Assembly (NCBI RefSeq): GCF_002902905.1
Contig: NZ_CP026124.1
Span: forward strand, 5,084,001-5,148,000
Reading direction: 5' to 3'
DNA: 64,000 nucleotides
DNA from: Achromobacter sp. AONIH1
Lineage (GTDB): Bacteria; Pseudomonadota; Gammaproteobacteria; Burkholderiales; Burkholderiaceae_B
Positions 17,255-25,917 of the stretch are shown here, one piece after another. Every line of letters starts with the position of its first letter. The first letter of the stretch is position 1. The notes under the pieces are model-generated. The model saw only the letters and a list, made by a program, of their open reading frames with translations, made no database searches and was not told where the DNA came from. Made by a program: the position numbers and the translations under genes.

Positions 17255-18358
17255 TCACTTGGCCTGGGCCTTCGCCACGGCGGCGAAGGTGTAGTTGTCC
17301 AGCGGGCTTTCGGCCACCCGGAACCAGCCCGCCTGCTCGGCCTGGAATTTCTTCCAGTCGGGGAAGATCGCCGCGAAATCCGGATTCTTCGCAGAGAGCT
17401 CGGCCCACAGTTCCTGCGAGGCGTTGTACGCCGCGTCCATCACTTCCTTGGGAAAGAAGCTGACCTTGGCGCCGCCGGCGATCAGCTTGCGCAGCGCCAG
17501 CGGATTGCGCGCGTCGTAGTGGGCCAGCATGCGCATGGTCTGTTCGCCCGCCGCGGCCTCGAACGCGGCCTGATAGGCCGGCGGCAGGGCCTCCCAGGCC
17601 TTGTCGTGCACCATGCTGGTGATGGACGCGCTGCCCTCGAACCAGCCCGGTGAATAGTAGTAAGGCGCCACCTTGTTGAAGCCCAGCTTCTCGTCGTCGT
17701 AGGGCCCGATCCATTCGGCCGCGTCGATGGTGCCTTTCTCCAGCGCCGGGTAGATGTCGCCCGGAGGAATCTGTTGCGGCACCGCGCCCAGCTTGGACAG
17801 CACCATGCCGCCGATGCCGCCGATGCGCATGTTCAGGCCCTTCAGGTCGGCGACCGACTTGATTTCCTTGCGGTACCAGCCGCCCATCTGCACGCCCACG
17901 TTGCCACAGACGTGATTGACGATGTTGTACTTCTTATAGAGCGCGCGCAGCATCGCCATGCCGCCGCCGTAGTGGATCCAGGCGTTGTGCTGGCGGGCGC
18001 TCAGCCCGAAGGACAGGCCGGTGTCGAAGGTCAGCGCCGTGTTCTTGCCGATATAGGCGGTGCTCAGCACGTGATTGCATTCGACCGTGCCATTGCTGAC
18101 CGCATCCATGTTCTGCGCCGCCGGCACCAGCTCGCCACCCGGAAAGGCGCGGATCTCGAACTTGCCTTCGGTCAGCTGCGCCACGCGCTTGCAGAAGTCT
18201 TCGGCCGAACCGTAGATGGTGTCCAGGCTCTTGGGCCAGCTGGTGGACATGCGCCAGCGCACCGCCGGCGCGGATTGCGCGACGGCTGGCATGCCCACGG
18301 CGGCAAGGCCGGCGCCGGCTGCGCCGGCGGCTTGTGCGAGGAAACGGCGTCGTTGCAT
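17255..18358 (-). CDS. TRAP transporter substrate-binding protein (DctP family), Tat signal
   Basis: This 367-residue periplasmic receptor starts with a twin-arginine signal (MQRRRFLAQAAGAAGAG, cleavage near PAVAQS). The mature part has the DctP pattern: RWRMSTSWPKSLDTIYGSAEDF and, at about residues 175-215, LKGLNMRIGGIGG and IYPALEKGTIDAAEWIGPYDD. This resembles the alpha-keto and monocarboxylate receptors of the TakP group. It is the first gene of the operon; its membrane partners (dctQ, dctM) are the last two, with the Mo-hydroxylase and ABC genes between. Two TCAG-N4-CTGA-type sites lie upstream. Confidence 0.9.
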   Translation of the reverse strand: MQRRRFLAQAAGAAGAGLAAVGMPAVAQSAPAVRWRMSTSWPKSLDTIYGSAEDFCKRVAQLTEGKFEIRAFPGGELVPAAQNMDAVSNGTVECNHVLSTAYIGKNTALTFDTGLSFGLSARQHNAWIHYGGGMAMLRALYKKYNIVNHVCGNVGVQMGGWYRKEIKSVADLKGLNMRIGGIGGMVLSKLGAVPQQIPPGDIYPALEKGTIDAAEWIGPYDDEKLGFNKVAPYYYSPGWFEGSASITSMVHDKAWEALPPAYQAAFEAAAGEQTMRMLAHYDARNPLALRKLIAGGAKVSFFPKEVMDAAYNASQELWAELSAKNPDFAAIFPDWKKFQAEQAGWFRVAESPLDNYTFAAVAKAQAK

Positions 18359-18443
18359 TGATTGCTCCCGATCTGGTTCGATTGAGTCCCCTTGGACCCG
18401 TTTCTACTCGTGCCAACGCCGCGCTCGCGCAACCAAAAAAACG

Positions 18444-18475
18444 TTAGCACACTGAATTTTTGGTCAGCATACTGA
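18444..18475. promoter_or_regulatory. PicR-like operator pair upstream of the TRAP/picA operon
   Basis: TTAGCACACTGA (18444-18455) and TCAGCATACTGA (18464-18475) match the palindrome TCAGTATACTGA at 9 and 11 of 12 positions. They start 20 bp apart, i.e. on the same face of the helix. The pair lies about 85-117 bp before the TRAP receptor start. The link to the MarR protein at 27820-28353 is inferred from shared sites across the island. Confidence 0.7.
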
Positions 18476-18713
18476 CAGTAATTTTGAGTGTCAACAAGGT
18501 AAACCCCCACTGCTGTCAGCCGCGAAACGCCTGGGTTTTCACCGATTCCGCCGAAATTTCGGCAGCGTCTTCCAGGCAATTTGCGGGTACTCCTTTCATA
18601 TAGCGGGCACCCAAAGACGCAGGCGGCAAGCCACCACCGCAACGCTCCCGCGACGCCGTACCGCTGCTGCCTGAAAGTCGGGGAAATCCCTAGCTCCTGG
18701 CTTGATTTTTTAA

Positions 18714-18747
18714 CCAGTACACTGACGACAATTACTCAGCATACTGA
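18714..18747. promoter_or_regulatory. PicR-like operator pair upstream of the picB operon
   Basis: CCAGTACACTGA (18714-18725) and TCAGCATACTGA (18736-18747) match TCAGTATACTGA at 10 and 11 of 12 positions and start 22 bp apart. The second site ends 13 bp before the ferredoxin ATG, so a bound repressor would block transcription start or early elongation. Confidence 0.72.
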
Positions 18748-18760
18748 CTAGCGAGTTGAT

Positions 18761-19075
18761 ATGAACTGGATCCGCATCGCCTCCACCGACCAACTGACCG
18801 ACGACGACGAGGTGATCCCCGTCGCGGCCGGCGACAAGCAGCTTGCGCTGTATCGCAGCGAGGGCGAGTTCTATGCCTCCGACAACGTCTGTACGCACGC
18901 CTACGCGCTGCTGTCCGACGGCTACCTCGAAGACGGCTGCATCGAATGCCCGCTGCACCAGGCCCGCTTCGACATCCGCACCGGCAAGGCCATGTGCGCG
19001 CCCGCCACCACCGGCATCCGCGTCTACCCCGTCAAGGTCGAAGGCCAGGACATCTACGCCGATCTGCAGGGCTGA
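18761..19075 (+). CDS. picB: Rieske-type [2Fe-2S] ferredoxin of an aromatic-ring hydroxylase (PicB component)
   Basis: This 104-residue soluble Rieske ferredoxin has Cys44-Thr-His46 and Cys63-Pro-Leu-His66 as cluster ligands (CTHAYALLSDGYLEDGC, CPLHQARFD). It shuttles electrons from the reductase encoded next (2 bp after the stop) to the terminal oxygenase. It is the first gene of a four-gene plus-strand operon that looks like a complete three-component ring-hydroxylating system. By position it would be picB1 in the Alcaligenes faecalis scheme as I remember it. The predicted reaction is hydroxylation of 6-hydroxypicolinate at C3. Confidence 0.85.
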   Translation: MNWIRIASTDQLTDDDEVIPVAAGDKQLALYRSEGEFYASDNVCTHAYALLSDGYLEDGCIECPLHQARFDIRTGKAMCAPATTGIRVYPVKVEGQDIYADLQG

Positions 19076-19077
19076 CC

Positions 19078-20376
19078 ATGGCCGACGCGGATACGATCCT
19101 CATCATCGGCGCCGGCCAGGCCGGCGCGGTGGCGGCGGCGACGCTGCGCGAGCTGGGCCACGAAGGCGCCATCACGCTGGTCGGCCAGGAAGCGCACGCG
19201 CCCTATGAACGGCCGCCGCTGTCCAAGGATGCGCTGCAGACGGCCGATGCGCATGGTCGCACCTCCGTGCATCCCGAGGACTTCTACGAACGCCAGCGCA
19301 TCACGCTGCTGACGGGCACCGAGGTCGTGCGCATCGACGCCGGCCGCCGCATTGCCCGACTGGCCGACGGCCGCGATCTGCCCTACAGCCGCTGCCTGCT
19401 GGCGACCGGCGGGCGGGCGCGCGAACTGCCCGGCCTGCCGCGCGGCACGCCCGGCGTGCATTACATCCGCACGCTGGACGACGCCGCCGCGCTGCGCGCG
19501 GGCCTCGCGCCCCAGACACGCGTCGCCGTCATCGGCGGCGGCTTCCTGGGCCTGGAAGTGGCGTCCACCGCGCGTGCGCTGGGGGCCGAAGTCACCGTCC
19601 TGGAAAGCGCGCCGCGCCTGCTGGAGCGCGTGCTGCCCGAGGCATTGTCGGACTGGCTGGCCGAACGCGCCCGCCACGCCGGCGTGGACCTGCGCCTGGG
19701 CGCGCGCATTGCCGGCTGCGACCGCCAGCCGCAAGCGGACGCCGCCGTCCGGCGCCAGGCGCGCTTTCTCATCACCTTGCAGGATGCCGCCACCGTGGCG
19801 GCCGACATCGTGGTGGTGGCCATCGGCCTGACGCCCGAGGTGTCGCTGGCAGTCCAGGCCGGCCTGGCGCTGGACCCCGCCAACGGCGGCATCGCGGTGA
19901 ATGCAGCCTGCCGCAGCAGCGATCCCCATCTGTACGCCGCCGGCGATTGCGCCAGCCAGCATCGCTCCCGCCTCGGCATGGCGCTGCGGCTGGAATCCTG
20001 GCAGAACGCCAATGAACAGGCGCGCGCCGCCGCCGCGGGCATGCTGGGCCAGCCCGCTCCCGCCGAACCCTATCCCTGGTTCTGGACGGATCAGTATGGC
20101 TGCAACGTGCAGATGCTGGGCCTGCCCCAGCCCGGCCTGGTCTATGCCTGCCGCGGCGTGCCGCAAGCACAGGCCGAGACGCCCCGATTCATCTGGCTCG
20201 GCCACCGCGACGGCGTGCCGGTGCACGCCATCGCGGTGAACGCCGGCGGCGACCTGCGCCAGCTGCGCGTGCTGTTCGAGCAAGCCATCGCCATCGACCC
20301 GCAGCGCTATGCCGACGAAACCGTGGCGCTCAAGCCGCTGGTGAAGGCATGCCAGCAGCGCGCCGCCACGACCTGA
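19078..20376 (+). CDS. picB: FAD-dependent ferredoxin reductase of the Rieske hydroxylase (PicB component)
   Basis: This 432-residue NAD(P)H-ferredoxin reductase has an FAD-binding IIGAGQAGAVAA at residues 8-20. The conserved PYERPPLSKDAL is near 40-52, a second dinucleotide motif VIGGGFLGLEVA is near 145-157, and YAAGDCAS (FAD ribityl contact) is near 285. This is the BphA4/AndAa type. The ATG at 19078 directly follows the ferredoxin stop and gives the canonical N-terminus; longer in-frame starts lie inside the ferredoxin gene. It feeds the adjacent ferredoxin and thereby the oxygenase. Confidence 0.88.
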   Translation: MADADTILIIGAGQAGAVAAATLRELGHEGAITLVGQEAHAPYERPPLSKDALQTADAHGRTSVHPEDFYERQRITLLTGTEVVRIDAGRRIARLADGRDLPYSRCLLATGGRARELPGLPRGTPGVHYIRTLDDAAALRAGLAPQTRVAVIGGGFLGLEVASTARALGAEVTVLESAPRLLERVLPEALSDWLAERARHAGVDLRLGARIAGCDRQPQADAAVRRQARFLITLQDAATVAADIVVVAIGLTPEVSLAVQAGLALDPANGGIAVNAACRSSDPHLYAAGDCASQHRSRLGMALRLESWQNANEQARAAAAGMLGQPAPAEPYPWFWTDQYGCNVQMLGLPQPGLVYACRGVPQAQAETPRFIWLGHRDGVPVHAIAVNAGGDLRQLRVLFEQAIAIDPQRYADETVALKPLVKACQQRAATT

Positions 20377-20411
20377 AACCGATTGCCGCCCCGTATCGAC
20401 TGGAGCTAGTC

Positions 20412-21701
20412 ATGTATCAATCACAAACCGTCATCGGCCTCACGATGGCATCCAAGAACACCGCGCTGACCGACTGTGTCTGGCCGCAGGACGCGCTGCA
20501 TTACATCCCGGACTGGGTCTACACCAGCCGCGCCGTCTATGACCAGGAAATCGAGAAGATATTCCACGGCAAGACCTGGAACTACGTGGCCCTGGAAGCC
20601 GAGCTGCCCAACCCGGGCGACTACAAGCGGTCCTATGTCGGACCGACCCCGGTGGTGGTCTCGCGCGCCGAGGACGGCTCGGTCAATGTCTTCGAGAACC
20701 GCTGCGCCCACCGTGGCGCGGAGTTCTGCCGCAACAGCCAGGGCAACGCCAAGGAATTCGTCTGCCCCTACCACCAGTGGTCCTACGACCTGAAAGGCAA
20801 TCTGCAAGGCATCCCGTTCAAGCGCGGTGTGAACCGCGAGGGCGGCATGCCCAAGGACTTCAAGAACGAGGAACACGGCCTGCGCAAGTTGCGCGTCGCC
20901 ACCCGCAACGGCGTGATCTTCGCGTCCTACAGCGACGAGGTCGAGGCCCTGGAGGAATACCTGACGCCCGCTATCCTGGCCGATTTCGACACCGTCTTCC
21001 CCGGCAAGAAGCTCAAGATCCACGGCTACTACCGCAATGAGCTGCCCTGCAACTGGAAGATGTATCACGAGAACCTGAAGGATCCCTACCACGCCACCTT
21101 GCTGCATTCGTTCCTGGTGGTGTTCGGCCTGCTGGTGGCGGGCAACAAGTCCGCCATGCTGGTCGACACGGTGCATGGCCGCCACGGCACCATGGCCTCG
21201 GCCAAGAGCGAGGACAAATACGCCAGCGTCAGCGAAGAGAACAAGAAGGAAATGCGCTCGTTCCATGATGGCCTGCATCTGCAGGACGACCGCTTCCTCG
21301 AATTCGTCAAGGAGTTCGATTCGCCCTGGTCCGTCACCATGCAGACCATCTGGCCCAACCTGATCGTGCAACGCGAGATGAACACGCTGGGCGTGCGCCA
21401 GATCGTGCCCAACGGGCCCGACAGCATGATCATGCAATGGACCATGTTCGGCTACGAGGACGACACGCCCGAGATGGAACGCCATCGCCTGCGCCAGGGC
21501 AACCTGATGGGCCCGGCGGGATTCCTCGGCCTGGAGGACAACGAGGCCATGAAGTTCGTGCAGGAAGGCGTGCGCCGCGCCAGCACCGACGTCAACGTGC
21601 TCAAGCTGGAATCCGGCAAGCAGGGCACGTCCAACACGCTGATCTCGGAAGCCGCCATCCGCTCCATGTACAGCTACTACCGCGGCGTGATGGGCTTCTG
21701 A
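20412..21701 (+). CDS. picB: Rieske non-heme iron oxygenase large subunit (PicB component)
   Basis: This 429-residue catalytic alpha subunit has a Rieske centre with Cys98-x-His100 and Cys118-x2-His121 (CAHRGAEF, CPYHQWSYD). The mononuclear iron site is ENLKDPYHATLLHSF, with His227 and His232 as ligands and Asp224 as the expected electron-transfer bridge. GGAG at 20402-20405 supports the ATG at 20412; a start at 20445 is possible. It resembles anthranilate/salicylate-type oxygenases, but the neighbouring decarboxylase and dihydroxypyridine dioxygenase point to 6-hydroxypicolinate 3-monooxygenation giving 3,6-dihydroxypicolinate. Confidence 0.85.
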   Translation: MYQSQTVIGLTMASKNTALTDCVWPQDALHYIPDWVYTSRAVYDQEIEKIFHGKTWNYVALEAELPNPGDYKRSYVGPTPVVVSRAEDGSVNVFENRCAHRGAEFCRNSQGNAKEFVCPYHQWSYDLKGNLQGIPFKRGVNREGGMPKDFKNEEHGLRKLRVATRNGVIFASYSDEVEALEEYLTPAILADFDTVFPGKKLKIHGYYRNELPCNWKMYHENLKDPYHATLLHSFLVVFGLLVAGNKSAMLVDTVHGRHGTMASAKSEDKYASVSEENKKEMRSFHDGLHLQDDRFLEFVKEFDSPWSVTMQTIWPNLIVQREMNTLGVRQIVPNGPDSMIMQWTMFGYEDDTPEMERHRLRQGNLMGPAGFLGLEDNEAMKFVQEGVRRASTDVNVLKLESGKQGTSNTLISEAAIRSMYSYYRGVMGF

Positions 21702-21719
21702 GGCAGGAACACCAAGACA

Positions 21720-22237
21720 TGAGAACCCGATTCGAATTTTCCCCCCGACAGATCGATCCCGCCCGCGCCATCGCGCTGCGTCTGGAGATCGAAGAATTCC
21801 ACGCCGACTACTGCGCCGCCCTGGACGCGGGCCAGGTCGAATCCTGGCCGGATTTCTTCACCGAGGACGGTCTGTACCGCGTCACCGCGCGCGAGAACGC
21901 CGACCTGGGCTTGCCGGTCGGCCTGGTCTATTCCGAGGGCCGCGCCATGATGCATGACCGGGCCGTGGCCATTTCCCGCACCCAGATGTTCGCCCCGCGC
22001 TACATGCTGCACATGGTCAGCAATACCCGCGTCATCAGCGAATCCGCCGACGGCGAGATCCAGGCGCAGGCCGCGTTCCTGCTGATGCAGACGCTGGTGG
22101 AAGGCCCCACCACGCTGCACCTGGCCGGCGCCTACTACGACCGCTACACCCGGCAGGACGGCGTGCTCAAGCTGAAGGAACGCCAGGTGGTGTATGACAC
22201 CACCATCCTCGCCAACGACCTGGTCTATCCCGTCTAG
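21720..22237 (+). CDS. picB: Rieske oxygenase small (beta) subunit (PicB component)
   Basis: This 172-residue beta subunit of a ring-hydroxylating oxygenase (NTF2-like fold) has IEEFHADYCAALDAGQVESWPDFFTEDGLYRV near residues 20-52 and FAPRYMLHMVSNTRV near 92-106. It starts 18 bp after the large subunit and completes the alpha-beta oxygenase; beta subunits are structural. A strong bidirectional terminator follows 23 bp after the stop. Confidence 0.87.
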
Positions 22238-22260
22238 GCCCGTCCCGCCCCGGCAAGGAA

Positions 22261-22295
22261 AAGGGGTTGCGCCTCGCGGCGCAACCCCTTTTTTC
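22261..22295. terminator. Bidirectional intrinsic terminator between picB and picF
   Basis: A perfect 13-bp stem (AAGGGGTTGCGCC, 22261-22273, pairing with 22278-22290) closes a TCGC loop. It is followed by a T run on the plus strand and by A residues upstream that become U on the minus strand. It separates the convergent picB and picFDEC operons. Confidence 0.92.
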
Positions 22296-22309
22296 TCACC
22301 GCGAACCGA

Positions 22310-22930
22310 CTAGGCCCGCGTCGCCCGCAAGGCTTCGTCCCGCGTCAGCACGGTGGCGTACTTCTGCCGCATGTCGAAGAGATTGGCCTCGTGCGGGCCG
22401 ATGGCGCGGTCGCCCACGCAGTCCGACACCACCAGCGGGCGAAAGCCGTACTGCATGGCGTCCACCACGCTGGCCCGCACGCAGCCGCTGGTGACCGCGC
22501 CGGCGACCAGCAGCGTCTGCACCCCGCGCTGTGACAGCCAGGCGGCCAGGCTGGTGCCGAAGAACGCGGAAGGCACCGTCTTGCGCACCACCAGCTCCCC
22601 GGAAGCGGGCGCGAGCTGCGGCACGATGGCGCTGTTGTGGTCCGCTTCCTTCAAGGTCAGCATGCCCGGCACCTTGAGCGTGAAGATGTTGTGGTCGGCG
22701 TCGTCGTCGGCGAACACGATGCGGCTGTGGGCCACCGGCCAGCCCTGCTGGCGCGCGTGCGCCAGCAGGCCCACCGTCCGCGCGATGGCCTCGGGGATAT
22801 TGCCGCCGCCGAACACCGCCGGATCGGCGAAGCCATTGACCAGATCCACGATCAGCAGACCGTATGGCGCCTTGGGCGCCATGGCCGCGCCGAAGCCTTG
22901 CCGTTCATAGGCGGAGATATCGTCATTCAT
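22310..22930 (-). CDS. picF: Maleamate amidohydrolase (NicF/PicF type)
   Basis: This 206-residue cysteine hydrolase of the isochorismatase-like family converts maleamate to maleate and ammonia. The triad is visible: Asp29 (LLIVDLVNGF), Lys117 (VVRKTVPSAFFGT) and Cys150 (AGAVTSGCVRASVVDA). I chose the ATG at 22930, preceded by AGGAAA; with it the nucleophile falls at residue 150, as in Pseudomonas NicF. An upstream ATG at 22954 has a weaker site. It is the last gene of the minus-strand picCEDF operon and lies just before a bidirectional terminator. Confidence 0.9.
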   Translation of the reverse strand: MNDDISAYERQGFGAAMAPKAPYGLLIVDLVNGFADPAVFGGGNIPEAIARTVGLLAHARQQGWPVAHSRIVFADDDADHNIFTLKVPGMLTLKEADHNSAIVPQLAPASGELVVRKTVPSAFFGTSLAAWLSQRGVQTLLVAGAVTSGCVRASVVDAMQYGFRPLVVSDCVGDRAIGPHEANLFDMRQKYATVLTRDEALRATRA

Positions 22931-22969
22931 GTGCGGATTTCCTGTAGCGGTCATGGATTGAGCCCTGGA

Positions 22970-24019
22970 CTAGTCCCTCGGGCCGGCGCCATCCAGCACC
23001 CTGCCCTGGCGCACCACGTCCTCTCCGTCCAGCCGCACGGTGCAGCCGCGCAGCGGGATGTCGATGTGGCAGGTGGTGCAGCGGCTGCCGCCGGCTTCGT
23101 TGTTCGGTCCCAGCGAGAACAGGAAATTGCCCTCGTAGGCCCGCGCGTCCATGCCGATGGTGGCTTCACGGTCGTACAGGCCCAGCGTGGTCCAGTGCGC
23201 GCGCGGCTGCAGACCCCAGCCGATGTGCGAAATCGCGTAGGCTTCCGGATCCTTGAACGACGCCACGTACTCGCGCAGCAGTTCCGCGTCCACGCCGCCG
23301 TCGATGCGCGTGGCGTAGCCGTTCTCGACGGTCAGCTCGATGGCCGAGCGCACATAGAGTTTCTGCGGCAGCAGGATGTCGCCCACATCGATCACGATCT
23401 TGCCCCGCGCGCCACCTTCGTTCGGCCAGGTCAGCACGAAGCCGCTGGGCCAGTGGTCCCAGCGCCCGGGTTCATCGACGAAACCGTATTCGCTGATGGC
23501 CGGGAATTCGCCCAACGGGCAGCGCAGGTCCGTGCCCGCCTCCGACACGACGCTCATCTCGCGCGCGGCGCCGATGCGCGCGGCGGCGGCCTTGACCCGC
23601 GCGCGGTCGCCCTCGGTCGGCACCAGCCGCGCCAGCACCTCCGGCGGCTCCACCGCCAGCAGGATCTTGGTTCCCGAGGCCAGGATCTCGTGCTGTTCCG
23701 GCGAGAACAGCAGCGTCATCAGGTCCAGCACCAGATCGCTTTCCTTCAAGGCCGCGATCGCGGCCTTGTTGCCGGTCAGCGGAGTCGTGCCCAGATAGGC
23801 CAGCGCGTCCCGGCTCAACGCGCGCTCGCCATTGACGGGCGGCAGGTCCAGCCGGTTGACCACGGCGCCCATGGCCTGCGTCGCGATCAGCGCCGTGGCC
23901 AGCGTTTGCGGATGGGTGGCCGCGCTGGTCAGCACCGTGACCGTCTGCCCCGCTTGCAGCCTGGACAGGGTCAGCACCTGCTGCCAGGCCTTCACCATTT
24001 CATAGTCGCTGATAGGCAT
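22970..24019 (-). CDS. picD: 2,5-dihydroxypyridine 5,6-dioxygenase (NicX/PicD type)
   Basis: This 349-residue Fe(II) dioxygenase opens 2,5-dihydroxypyridine to N-formylmaleamate. Residues His265 (YAISHIGWGLQPRA), His318 and Asp320 (TCHIDIPLRG) fall at the same numbers as the iron ligands reported for Pseudomonas putida NicX. Further conserved blocks include LLAVEPPEVLARLVPTE and DEPGRWDHWPSGF. AAGGAGG sits just before the ATG at 24019. It is the third gene of the picCEDF operon. Confidence 0.94.
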   Translation of the reverse strand: MPISDYEMVKAWQQVLTLSRLQAGQTVTVLTSAATHPQTLATALIATQAMGAVVNRLDLPPVNGERALSRDALAYLGTTPLTGNKAAIAALKESDLVLDLMTLLFSPEQHEILASGTKILLAVEPPEVLARLVPTEGDRARVKAAAARIGAAREMSVVSEAGTDLRCPLGEFPAISEYGFVDEPGRWDHWPSGFVLTWPNEGGARGKIVIDVGDILLPQKLYVRSAIELTVENGYATRIDGGVDAELLREYVASFKDPEAYAISHIGWGLQPRAHWTTLGLYDREATIGMDARAYEGNFLFSLGPNNEAGGSRCTTCHIDIPLRGCTVRLDGEDVVRQGRVLDGAGPRD

Positions 24020-24048
24020 GATGCCCTCCTTGCTTGACGATCTGCGTC

Positions 24049-24873
24049 TCAGGCGCGCGCCAGCGGCGCGCCCAGGAAGTCGCCGAAGGCCGCGTAGAAG
24101 CCTTCCTCGTTGTCCCACGGAATCATGTGGCCGGCGGCGGGCACCCGGTGATGCCGAGTGCCTGGCGCCAGCCGCTGGATCTCTTCCACGTCGGCGTCCA
24201 GCACCACGTCGCCGCGTTCCGCCGTGATCAGCAGGACCGCCGCGTCCAGCAGCGGCAGGTCCGCATGGATGTCGTCGTTATGGAAGTCATCGAAGCTCTG
24301 GATGACGGCGCGCTCGTCGCAGGTATGCAGCCACTCGGCGCGCAGCTGGCGCTGCGCATCGGTCCAGCTGGGGCAGAACGCGCGCATGGCTTCGGCGTCC
24401 ATGCCCTGGCGCGCCTGCGCCATGGAGTCCACGTACCAGGGCAGCTTGGCCGGATACGGCCGGCGGCCGGGGCCCGACACCGGCGGGTCGGCCAGGACGA
24501 GGCGCCGCAGGCCGGCCGGCTTGCTCCGCCCGGCGCGCACGCCGATGCGGCCGCCCATGGAATGGCCGACCACGCTGTATTGCTCCAGGCCCAGCGTCTG
24601 CGCGAACGCCAGCACGTCGGCGGCCTGCGCGTCCAGGCCATAGTTCAGCGCCGCGCCGGCCTCGGACAAGCCCCGGCCGCGCACATCCAGGATGTAGGTA
24701 TCGAAGGACTCGCCGAAGCGCTCGCCCACGAATCCCCAGGTGATCGCCGGACTGGTGATGCCCGGCACGATGATGACCGGATCGCGCCCCGCGCCGCGCG
24801 CGCCGCCGTAGCGCAGATAGTGCTGGCGGATGCCGTTGGCGTGGACATTGCCGCCGTACAGGAAATTGCTCAT
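24049..24873 (-). CDS. picE: N-formylmaleamate deformylase (NicD/PicE type)
   Basis: This 274-residue alpha/beta hydrolase removes formate from N-formylmaleamate to give maleamate. The triad is Ser105 in GHSMGG, Asp129 in LVLADPPVSGPGRR and His249 in AAGHMIPWDN, each offset by exactly four from the NicD triad (101, 125, 245). The opening NVHANGIRQHYLRYGG and the PGITSPAITWGFV stretch are nearly identical in type to NicD. It lies between picC and picD, in line with their sequential reactions. Confidence 0.94.
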   Translation of the reverse strand: MSNFLYGGNVHANGIRQHYLRYGGARGAGRDPVIIVPGITSPAITWGFVGERFGESFDTYILDVRGRGLSEAGAALNYGLDAQAADVLAFAQTLGLEQYSVVGHSMGGRIGVRAGRSKPAGLRRLVLADPPVSGPGRRPYPAKLPWYVDSMAQARQGMDAEAMRAFCPSWTDAQRQLRAEWLHTCDERAVIQSFDDFHNDDIHADLPLLDAAVLLITAERGDVVLDADVEEIQRLAPGTRHHRVPAAGHMIPWDNEEGFYAAFGDFLGAPLARA

Positions 24874-24893
24874 GTCAGTCTCGCACGCTGGAT

Positions 24894-25856
24894 TCAGAGT
24901 TTGAACAGGCGCCGCGCGTTGCCGTGGCAGATCAGTGCGCGGGTCGCCTCATCCATCGGCGTCTGCTCGATGAACTCGACGGCGAGCGCGGTCGACTCGT
25001 AGGGATAGTCCACCGAGAACATCACCGCCTCGCGCCCCATTTCGGCGATGGCGGCGGTCAAGGTCGGCGGCGAACAGACGCCCGACGTGGTGATGACGAT
25101 GTTGCTGCCCAGGTAGGCCGAGGGCGCGCGCTCCAGCTTGATGCCGTGCGAGTACACCGCGAAACGGCTGTCGAAGCGCCAGCGCAGGAATGGCAGGCCC
25201 TCGCCCATGTGCCCGAGTATCAGCTTGACGCCGGGATAGCGGTCGAACACGCCGCCGAACAGCAGGCGCAGCGCGTGGGTGGCGGTCTCGACGCCCCAGC
25301 CCCAGCACGCGCCGACCAGCTCGGGGTGGCCGGAGTACGCCTGCGGAACCACATGGGGATCGGACGGATGCAGGTAGACGGGCACATCCAGCTCCTGCAC
25401 CTTTTCCCAGAACGTGTCATAGGCGCGCCCGTCGTAGTACACGCCGTTGGTGTGGCCGTTGATCAGCGCGCCCTTGAAGCCCAACTCCCTGACGCAGCGT
25501 TCCAGTTCGGCGGCGGCGACCCGGGGATCGTGCATGGGTATGGTGGCGAAGGCGCCATAGCGCGTCGGGTGGCGGGCCACCTGCTGGACCAGGAAATCGT
25601 TGTTCTCGCGGGCGCGGCGCAACGCCACGGCGGCGTCGGGCTCGGCCTGCACGCCCGGCCCGGTCTGCGACAGGATGACGTAGTCGATGCCGCCCCGGTC
25701 CATCTCGCCCAGCCGGACTTCGTCGAAGTCCACCAGCCGCGCGGCCAGGTCGGCCAGCACCGTTGGATCGATGTGCTGCGCGAAGCTCTTTGAATAGTCT
25801 TTGAATCCGACCGCGGTGTAGTGTTCCTCGAACGCGATCTTGCGTACTTTGCTCAT
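24894..25856 (-). CDS. picC: 3,6-dihydroxypicolinate decarboxylase (PicC type, amidohydrolase-2 family)
   Basis: This 320-residue metal-dependent, non-oxidative decarboxylase of the ACMSD/gamma-resorcylate decarboxylase group begins with the metal-binding EEHY near residues 10-13. It continues with YLHPSDPHV, LILGHMGEGLPF and MFSVDYPYES, which carry the usual His and Asp ligands. In the picolinate pathway the enzyme turns 3,6-dihydroxypicolinate into 2,5-dihydroxypyridine, the substrate of picD. AGGGGA precedes the ATG at 25856. First gene of its operon, it has at least three PicR-like sites upstream. Alone, the family does not fix the substrate; the gene set does. Confidence 0.88.
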   Translation of the reverse strand: MSKVRKIAFEEHYTAVGFKDYSKSFAQHIDPTVLADLAARLVDFDEVRLGEMDRGGIDYVILSQTGPGVQAEPDAAVALRRARENNDFLVQQVARHPTRYGAFATIPMHDPRVAAAELERCVRELGFKGALINGHTNGVYYDGRAYDTFWEKVQELDVPVYLHPSDPHVVPQAYSGHPELVGACWGWGVETATHALRLLFGGVFDRYPGVKLILGHMGEGLPFLRWRFDSRFAVYSHGIKLERAPSAYLGSNIVITTSGVCSPPTLTAAIAEMGREAVMFSVDYPYESTALAVEFIEQTPMDEATRALICHGNARRLFKL

Positions 25857-25917
25857 TCCCCTGCTCCCAGTTTGGTGGCCCGGGTCCTACCCGGCCACGG
25901 CGCGTCAGCATTATTTA

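Larger units (their letters stand above)
18359..18760. other. 402-bp divergent promoter region of the picA and picB operons
   Basis: No gene is supported here. The region is AT-richer than its surroundings and contains two pairs of near-palindromic PicR-like sites, one near each operon (18444-18475 and 18714-18747). The right pair ends only 13 bp before the ferredoxin start codon, a good position for repression. I found no convincing -35/-10 pairs. Confidence 0.6.

Noticed and set aside
15030..17294. A 754-codon plus-strand open frame opposite the Mo-hydroxylase large subunit
   Set aside because: Same reason: the product has no recognisable domain, while the minus strand shows the full xanthine-oxidase-family signature.
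20412..22237. Rieske oxygenase as anthranilate, salicylate or terephthalate dioxygenase
   Set aside because: The subunits resemble those families, but no catechol or protocatechuate genes are near, whereas dihydroxypyridine genes flank it and share its operator. I keep it as PicB type with some uncertainty.
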